Assembly (NCBI RefSeq): GCF_016616095.2
Contig: NZ_CP067089.2
Span: 2,728,001-2,792,000, forward strand
Reading direction: 5' to 3'
Length of the DNA stretch: 64,000 nucleotides
Source of the DNA: Breznakiella homolactica
GTDB lineage: Bacteria; Spirochaetota; Spirochaetia; Treponematales; Breznakiellaceae
The notes beneath the pieces were generated by a model. That model worked only from the letters and a program-made list of their open reading frames with translations, did not search any database and was not told where the DNA came from. Made by a program: the position numbers and the translations under genes. This document shows, in pieces, positions 58,432-64,000 of the stretch (the first letter of the stretch is position 1; each line of letters begins with the position of its first letter).

Positions 58432-60525
58432 ATGGGCATCGATATTACTAAGATGCGGAACATTGGTATCAGTGCGCACATTGACTCGGGAAAAACTACC
58501 CTTTCCGAACGTATCCTGTTCTTCAGCAACAAAATTCACGCTATCCACGAAGTCAGGGGCAAAGACGGTGTCGGTGCCACCATGGACCACATGGAACTCG
58601 AACGGGAACGGGGAATTACGATTCAGTCCGCCGCGACCCAGGTAAATTGGAAAGAATATACCATAAATCTCATCGACACCCCCGGCCACGTTGACTTTAC
58701 TATTGAAGTCGAGCGGTCCCTGCGGGTGCTGGACGGAGCCATATTGGTTCTCTGCGCGGTCGGCGGCGTACAGTCACAGTCGATTACCGTTGACCGTCAG
58801 CTTAAACGCTACCACGTTCCCCGGATCGCCTTTATCAACAAGTGCGACCGCACCGGCGCGAATCCCTTCAAAGTCCGTATGCAGCTCCGGGAAAAACTGG
58901 GCCTGCCCGCGGTTATGATCCAGATCCCCATAGGACTGGAGGACAAACTCGAAGGCGTGGTGGATCTCATCACCATGAAAGCGGTCTATTTCGACGGCGG
59001 AGAGGGTACGGATATCCGGATGGCGGAGATTCCCGCCCACCTCAAAGCGGATGCTGAAAAATACCGGGAAGAAATGCTCGACGCTATTTCCATGTTCTCC
59101 GATGAACTGGCGGAACTGTTTTTAGGCGGCGAGGCAATCCCCGAAGAACTTATCCATAAGGCAATCAGGAAGGGAACCCTTGCAGAGCAGTTTGTGCCGG
59201 TCATGATGGGTTCGGCTTATAAAAACAAGGGTATCCAGACCCTTCTGGATGGGGTTACCAGCTACCTCCCCGATCCTACGGAAGTGGAAAACTACGCCCT
59301 TGACCTGGACAACAATGAGGAAAAAGTCATCCTCAAACCCAATGACAAACTCCCCACGGTGGCTCTGGGCTTCAAGCTTGAGGACGGCCAGTACGGCCAG
59401 CTAACCTATGTCCGGATCTACCAGGGATCCCTGAAAAAAGGTGATGAACTGTACAACACCCGGGCCCGGAAAAAATTCAAAGTCGGCCGCCTCGTCCGGA
59501 TGCACTCCAACAGCATGGAGGATATCACCGAGGGTGCCCCCGGGGACATTGTTGCCCTCTTCGGCATTGACTGCGCTTCCGGGGATACCTTCTGCGGCGG
59601 CGGCGTTAACTACGCCATGTCCTCAATGTTTGTGCCCGAACCGGTTATTTCTCTGGCTATCACCCCGAAGGACAAAAAATCCGCGGATCAGATGGCCAAG
59701 GCCCTCAACCGCTTTACCAAGGAAGACCCGACTTTCCAGACCTATGTGGATCCCGAATCAAACCAGACCATCATCAAGGGAATGGGCGAGCTCCACCTGG
59801 AAGTGTACATCGAACGGATGCGCCGGGAATACAAATGCGAGGTCGATACCGGCATGCCCCAGGTCGCGTACCGGGAAGCTATCACCCAGCGCGCGGAATT
59901 CAACTATACCCACAAAAAGCAGACCGGCGGTTCCGGGCAGTACGGCCGTGTGGCCGGCTACATGGAACCCATGGATTCCGGAGACTACGAATTTGTGAAC
60001 AACATCAAGGGCGGTGTCATTCCCAACGAATACATCCCCAGCTGTGACAAGGGATTCAAGGAAGCCATGAAACGGGGCAGCCTTATCGGATTCCCCATTG
60101 TCAATGTCCGCATGGTAATCAGCGACGGGCAGTACCATCCGGTCGACTCCTCCGATATCGCGTTCCAGATGGCCGCCATCGGCGGTTTCCGGGAAGCCTA
60201 TAACAAGGCAAAACCCGCTATTCTGGAGCCCATCATGAAGGTTTCAGTGGAAGGCCCGACGGAATTCCAGGGAAATATTTTCGCTTCCATTAACCAGCGC
60301 CGCGGTATAATCTCTTCGTCCACCGAGGATGGCAGCTTCTCCAGAGTTGAAGCTGAAGTTCCCCTGAGTGAAATGTTCGGCTACTCCACGGTACTTCGAT
60401 CCTTGACCCAGGGTAAAGCAGAGTTTACCATGGAATTTGAGAAGTACGGAAAAGTTCCGTCCAGCATTTCCGATACCCTTATTAAGGAATATGAGGAAAA
60501 ACGCAGGAAGGAACAGCAGAAGTAA
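58432..60525 (+). CDS. fusA: elongation factor G, mitochondrial-like spirochaete type
   Basis: 697 residues. G1 [10 protein letters not shown]2 R-G-I-T-I-Q-S-A, G3 D-T-P-G-H, G4 I-N-K-C-D-R (NKxD), with domains II-V to the C-terminus. The run [14 protein letters not shown] resembles mitochondrial EF-G1. Spirochaetes have two EF-Gs of this lineage, one for translocation and one for recycling. This copy looks like the translocase (EFG1-like) form, the assignment being by similarity in memory. AGAGG precedes the ATG. Confidence 0.95.
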   Translation: MGIDITKMRNIGISAHIDSGKTTLSERILFFSNKIHAIHEVRGKDGVGATMDHMELERERGITIQSAATQVNWKEYTINLIDTPGHVDFTIEVERSLRVLDGAILVLCAVGGVQSQSITVDRQLKRYHVPRIAFINKCDRTGANPFKVRMQLREKLGLPAVMIQIPIGLEDKLEGVVDLITMKAVYFDGGEGTDIRMAEIPAHLKADAEKYREEMLDAISMFSDELAELFLGGEAIPEELIHKAIRKGTLAEQFVPVMMGSAYKNKGIQTLLDGVTSYLPDPTEVENYALDLDNNEEKVILKPNDKLPTVALGFKLEDGQYGQLTYVRIYQGSLKKGDELYNTRARKKFKVGRLVRMHSNSMEDITEGAPGDIVALFGIDCASGDTFCGGGVNYAMSSMFVPEPVISLAITPKDKKSADQMAKALNRFTKEDPTFQTYVDPESNQTIIKGMGELHLEVYIERMRREYKCEVDTGMPQVAYREAITQRAEFNYTHKKQTGGSGQYGRVAGYMEPMDSGDYEFVNNIKGGVIPNEYIPSCDKGFKEAMKRGSLIGFPIVNVRMVISDGQYHPVDSSDIAFQMAAIGGFREAYNKAKPAILEPIMKVSVEGPTEFQGNIFASINQRRGIISSSTEDGSFSRVEAEVPLSEMFGYSTVLRSLTQGKAEFTMEFEKYGKVPSSISDTLIKEYEEKRRKEQQK

Positions 60526-60641
60526 CACCGGTTTCCGGTTAATTTCTGCGGAGAATGGCAGCATGTGCGGCCCGCAAGCCGTACGCCGGAACAGTATCAC
60601 GGATATTGTTCCGGCGGTATGATCAGAATCAAGGAGAGATC

Positions 60642-61343
60642 ATGGTTAAACAGGAACTTGTTCAGCGCAGTCCCGTGCGGGTGTTTGAGAAATCCATCCA
60701 CGGGGGACTCAAAGAGGGAGAAATCGGGGTTATCGCCTCCCAGAGCGGAATCGGAAAAACTTCGGTTTTGGTCCAGATTGCCCTGGATAAATTGTTGCAG
60801 AATAAAAAAATAATCCACGTATCCTTTACCCAGCATACCGACTATGTTCTGGCCTGGTATGAGGATATTTTCGAAGAATTTACGAAAAAGAAGAACCTCG
60901 AAAACGTTCAGGATGTCAAAAATGAGCTCATCAAGAACCGGGTTCTCATGAATTTCAACCAGGATGGGATCACCAGCGACTTAATACTCCGGAGCCTCAA
61001 GGCCCTGATTATCGACGGCGGCTTCAAAGCTGACGCCCTGATTATCGACGGCTTTGATTTTTCCCGCACCACCCATGAACGGCTGTCCGCGGTCAAAGAA
61101 TTCGCCAAGGAACTCAACATTTCCGTATGGTACAGCTGCACCGTTAAGGGTGACAATATGTACGACAAACGGAATATTCCTTCGGTTCTCGTGGATTATA
61201 TGGACCTCATTGATGTGGTTATTGTTCTGGAACCCAAACAGGACCATATTGAATTCAGGGCAACAAAAGACCGGGGAACCTACAACCCCGAATCCATGGC
61301 CCTTAAACTCGACCCCAAAACCCTGCTTATCCTGGAAAACTAA
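60642..61343 (+). CDS. RecA/KaiC-like P-loop ATPase of unknown function
   Basis: 233 residues. Walker A S-Q-S-G-I-G-K-T-S near 33-42 and Walker B A-D-A-L-I-I-D-G-F-D-F near 135, then a sheet with S-V-W-Y-S-C-T-V. The single RecA fold resembles KaiC/DnaB C-terminal domains but has no partner domain. The ATG at 60642 after AAGGAGAG is chosen over the frame start at 60555. A hairpin GCCGGAACA/TGTTCCGGC (60585-60615) lies in its leader. Function unknown. Confidence 0.85.
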   Translation: MVKQELVQRSPVRVFEKSIHGGLKEGEIGVIASQSGIGKTSVLVQIALDKLLQNKKIIHVSFTQHTDYVLAWYEDIFEEFTKKKNLENVQDVKNELIKNRVLMNFNQDGITSDLILRSLKALIIDGGFKADALIIDGFDFSRTTHERLSAVKEFAKELNISVWYSCTVKGDNMYDKRNIPSVLVDYMDLIDVVIVLEPKQDHIEFRATKDRGTYNPESMALKLDPKTLLILEN

Positions 61344-61357
61344 AAGCCGGGTTGCAT

Positions 61358-61393
61358 AAAAAAGCCGTTCCGCTGTCCGGAACGGCTTTTTTT
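61358..61393. terminator. bidirectional terminator
   Basis: A6, GCCGTTCCG-ctgtc-CGGAACGGC, T7 (stem 61364-61372/61378-61386). Between the ATPase gene (+) and hflX (-). Confidence 0.93.
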
Positions 61394-61413
61394 ATCGGAA
61401 TCCCGGTACCAAG

Positions 61414-62688
61414 TCAGGGTGTTACAATATATTCCCTGAGCTTTTCCCGGACAGTCTCATCCACCCTGGCCGTAACTTCAATATAATTTTCTTCATACTT
61501 TTCCGAGAAAACCGTACCCGAGCGGTGGATCAGCGCGGGAAGGTCGTAGCGGTCCGCGGGAAAACGGAAGCAGTCGACGGCTCTGGAAAGCAGCTCATCC
61601 ATACGGAGGGCCAGTTCATCCAGTCCGGTGCGGTTTTTGGCGGAAATCATGACACTCCCGGGGTACCGTTTCGCCAGCCCTTCGAGATCATCCCGGGATT
61701 CCACCCGGTCGGTTTTATTAAGGGCGACAATCATGGGAGTCTCACCGGCGTTCAGGTCCCGGAGTACGGCCATGGTGGTTTCATAATACCGGTCCAGATC
61801 CGGGTCGGAAGCATCCAGCACATGGACCAGTATAGAAGCCAGGGAGACCTCCTCCAGGGTTGACCGGAAGGCGTCCACCAGGTCGTGGGGCAGCCGCCGG
61901 ATAAACCCAACGGTATCCGTCAGGAGCACGGGCCTGCCGCTGCCAATTTCCAGCCGCCGGGTGGTCGGGTCCAGGGTGGCGAATAGCTTATCTTCCACAA
62001 AAACACCGGCGCTGGTCATGGCGTTAAGCAGTGATGATTTGCCGGCGTTGGTATACCCCACCAGGGCGCAGGCGGGAATGGGGATTTTTTCGCGTTTCTT
62101 CCGCTGGACAGCCCGGTGTTTGCGGACCTCCTTGAGTTCGGTTTCCAGCTTGTGTATCCGCTGCTGCACCAGGCGGCGGTCCGTTTCGAGCCGGGTTTCC
62201 CCGGACCCTTTCGTACCGTACCGGCCGCCCCGCTGCCGGGAAAGATCAATATATTTGTGGCTCAGACGGGGCAGCGAATATTTGAGCTCCGCCAGGTCTA
62301 CCTGCAGCTCCGCTTCCCGGGTTTTGGCTCTTCCGGCGAAAATCTGGATAATCACTTCCCGGCGGTCAACCACGGGAATTCCGCACAATTTTTCCCAGTT
62401 CCGCTGCTGGGAAGGGGTCAGATCCTGGTCGAAAATAAGACAGTCCACATCCAGTTCCCCTGATTCCGCGGCTATCTCTTCGGCCTTGCCCGTTCCCATT
62501 CCGTATCTCGGATGTTTTTCCCGGATCCGGACGGTTTCCTGTCCGGCAATCTCCACACCCAGGGTTTCCGCAAGTCCGGCCAGTTCTTTCGCCAGGGACT
62601 CGGCTTCCTGTTTATCGATGGAGTCGTCACTTACCCCGATAAGAAACGCCCGCCGGGGTTTTATTTCATTTTCAATCATTTCTTTCAT
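61414..62688 (-). CDS. hflX: ribosome-associated GTPase HflX
   Basis: 424 residues. N-terminal HflX domain (Y-G-M-G-T-G-K-A-E-E-I, D-Q-D-L-T-P-S-Q-Q-R-N-W-E), a coiled-coil with R-L-E-T-D-R-R, then a GTPase domain: G1 G-Y-T-N-A-G-K-S-S, G3 D-T-V-G-F, G4 N-K-T-D. It binds the E site and can split stalled 70S ribosomes. Convergent with the ATPase gene, the terminator between. Confidence 0.96.
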   Translation of the reverse strand: MKEMIENEIKPRRAFLIGVSDDSIDKQEAESLAKELAGLAETLGVEIAGQETVRIREKHPRYGMGTGKAEEIAAESGELDVDCLIFDQDLTPSQQRNWEKLCGIPVVDRREVIIQIFAGRAKTREAELQVDLAELKYSLPRLSHKYIDLSRQRGGRYGTKGSGETRLETDRRLVQQRIHKLETELKEVRKHRAVQRKKREKIPIPACALVGYTNAGKSSLLNAMTSAGVFVEDKLFATLDPTTRRLEIGSGRPVLLTDTVGFIRRLPHDLVDAFRSTLEEVSLASILVHVLDASDPDLDRYYETTMAVLRDLNAGETPMIVALNKTDRVESRDDLEGLAKRYPGSVMISAKNRTGLDELALRMDELLSRAVDCFRFPADRYDLPALIHRSGTVFSEKYEENYIEVTARVDETVREKLREYIVTP

Positions 62689-62821
62689 ACAATTTTATTG
62701 TGGTTATTTTTCTCCAAAATAGTCAAGTTTAGCAAACAAAAATTGTTTTTTAATGCAACTCGTGTCTATATTTAATATTATAGTATTCCGATAATATACT
62801 GAATACCTAACAGGATATTAT

Positions 62822-64000
62822 GTGGTGACCGTATCCCAAAAAGCTTCTCTGAGTTTGCTGATTTCCGTTATCCTCTTTGCCGGTTTCGCGGTACTGGCTT
62901 TCACCGGTTTCTTCGATCTGGTGGAAACCCGGTTTTACAATCCGTCCATAACCAGAGGTCTGACCCGGGAAATTGAGGGAGATACAAGCGCCATTGAGGA
63001 ATTCCTGGAGAGCCTCAAGGTCCGCTTTGAGGCGACCCTGCAGGATGACGCGGTGCGGCGGAGTTTTCTGCCTAACCAGAGCGCGGAGGATATCTTTGAG
63101 CGGTCCCGGCTGTACGGAACCCTGCTTGAGTCTTCCGGCGGTCTGCAGTGGGTCCGTTTTGTCGATTCCGGCGGGCGGCGTATCCATTATTCGACCAACC
63201 CCGCGGATATACTCCGCCAGGACAGACTGTCGGTGTCTTACCGGAGCTACGATGACAGTTCCGAGGCTTTTTCCTATGAAAGCCTGGCGGTTCCCGATCA
63301 GGGAAATCCGAAGCTCACCCCGGATGATTCCGGCGACCGCATTGTCTTTTCCCTTCCGTTTTACGATTCCTTTGATGTATACCGGGGCACGGCCCTCTTT
63401 TCGGTATCCGTCCGCGCCGTATCCGAGCAGCTGATTAATGAAGGCAGAATAAAAATCGGAGAGGACGTTTCGGTCCTCTCGGTTCCGCCGGGGATCATCC
63501 TGGGTATGCCCCGGACCGCAAAAACGTCCCTCGCCGCCATGGTATCCGCCGTCTGGAACGAGGGCATCACCAGCCTCACACCCCTGGACGCGGCCGATTC
63601 GGATACCGCCTTCGCGCTGATTTCCGGACGTACGGCTCAGGGCTTTTACGTCGGCCGCCTGGTGAATGAAGCCCTTTTTGAGTTCCCCTTTACCATGAAG
63701 GTGATTCTTCTGGTTTCGTTTTTCCTGACCGTTTACCTCACAATTTTCCTTATTTTCAATCTCCGCCAGGACTCCATGACGGTGATCCAGAACCGGCTTA
63801 AACGGCTGCAGATCACCCTTTTTGAGGAATATTATGACCGCAAAGGGGATATGGACTGGGCCCGCTGGAGCAGCGAACTCGAACAGCGGCGTGAGGAAGT
63901 CCGGACTGAGCTCAAGCGGGGGCTCAAAACGAAACCGGGCAAACAGGCTGAAAAAGACATTGATTCTCTGATCGATAAATCCTGGGATGAACTCCTGGCG
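62822..64000 (+). CDS. membrane-anchored sensor protein, 3' end outside the window
   Basis: 393 codons are open to the last base of the window. The start is a GTG at 62822 after AGGA (62812-62815), or the next GTG at 62825. TM1 about residues 7-27 and TM2 about 292-315 flank a ~260-residue extracytoplasmic region of dCache-like appearance (F-Y-D-S-F-D-V-Y-R-G-T-A-L-F-S-V-S). After TM2 a HAMP-like coiled segment begins (R-L-K-R-L-Q-I-T-L-F-E-E-Y). Output domain not seen. Probably a signal transducer; partial. Confidence 0.8.
   Translation, partial: MVTVSQKASLSLLISVILFAGFAVLAFTGFFDLVETRFYNPSITRGLTREIEGDTSAIEEFLESLKVRFEATLQDDAVRRSFLPNQSAEDIFERSRLYGTLLESSGGLQWVRFVDSGGRRIHYSTNPADILRQDRLSVSYRSYDDSSEAFSYESLAVPDQGNPKLTPDDSGDRIVFSLPFYDSFDVYRGTALFSVSVRAVSEQLINEGRIKIGEDVSVLSVPPGIILGMPRTAKTSLAAMVSAVWNEGITSLTPLDAADSDTAFALISGRTAQGFYVGRLVNEALFEFPFTMKVILLVSFFLTVYLTIFLIFNLRQDSMTVIQNRLKRLQITLFEEYYDRKGDMDWARWSSELEQRREEVRTELKRGLKTKPGKQAEKDIDSLIDKSWDELLA

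Noticed and set aside
62770..62821. Sigma-28 promoter before the last gene
   Set aside because: TCCGATAA is close to the -10, but no -35 is present at the right distance.

Overview
The window is a gene-dense, GC-rich chromosome segment of a Treponema-like spirochaete. The evidence is a mitochondrial-type EF-G of the spirochaete kind, FliS and FlgN-like flagellar chaperones, a LolA-like carrier, LuxS, and a cluster built round a sensory [FeFe] hydrogenase like those of H2-metabolising (for example termite-gut) treponemes. The exact species cannot be fixed from sequence reading alone. No phage, transposase, CRISPR array or rRNA was seen; one tRNA-Gly(CCC) is present.

Layout. 0.1-5.9 kb (+): a STAS protein, a YbjN-like protein, PspA, then an overlapping trio of two 3+3-TM membrane proteins and a membrane-anchored J-domain protein. 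5.9-13.8 kb: MurA carrying Asp in place of the catalytic Cys, a large secreted MA-type peptidase-like protein, a DMT permease, YchJ and malic enzyme. 13.8-18.8 kb (-): catalytic-type [FeFe] hydrogenase, two small [2Fe-2S] proteins, a SpoIIE/PP2C phosphatase and a PAS-containing sensory [FeFe] hydrogenase behind one clear promoter. 19.5-22.5 kb: rplM-rpsI-recX, an HTH-receiver regulator, acylphosphatase and tRNA-Gly. 22.5-30.8 kb (-): luxS-mtnN, then a tightly packed operon from rpsP through khpA, rimM, trmD, rplS, FliK-like and FlhB-like genes to HD-GYP, YraN and GGDEF genes. 31-39 kb (-): small membrane proteins, a PcrA/UvrD helicase, RimO, RodZ-like, LolA-like and YhbY. 39.7-46.5 kb: M15 peptidase lipoprotein, XRE regulator, DUF432-mscS-ftsH and galK. 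46.6-49.4 kb (-): an AT-richer lipoprotein beside a LytS-type kinase/response-regulator pair. 49.7-56.7 kb (+): fliS, FlgN-like, polA, coaE, SPOR protein and a barrel-like secreted protein, with a sigma-28-type promoter in front. 56.9-57.6 kb: an AT-rich lipoprotein island. 58.4-64 kb: EF-G, a RecA-like ATPase, HflX and a truncated membrane sensor.

The most unusual content is intergenic. A family of about a dozen nested inverted repeats is spread through the window. Each full copy has an outer stem, a short conserved spacer, a 17-21 bp inner stem whose sequence differs in every copy but stays paired, and a conserved 33-nt loop with its own GGCC/GGCC mini-hairpin. At least two copies replace the inner module with a different one. 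A 130-bp tandem array of the family borders the AT-rich lipoprotein island. A second notable signal is a direct repeat, TGTATAACA-N2-TGTATAACA, placed the same distance from the -10 box of two promoters: the sensor kinase operon and the neighbouring lipoprotein. This predicts a small local regulon.
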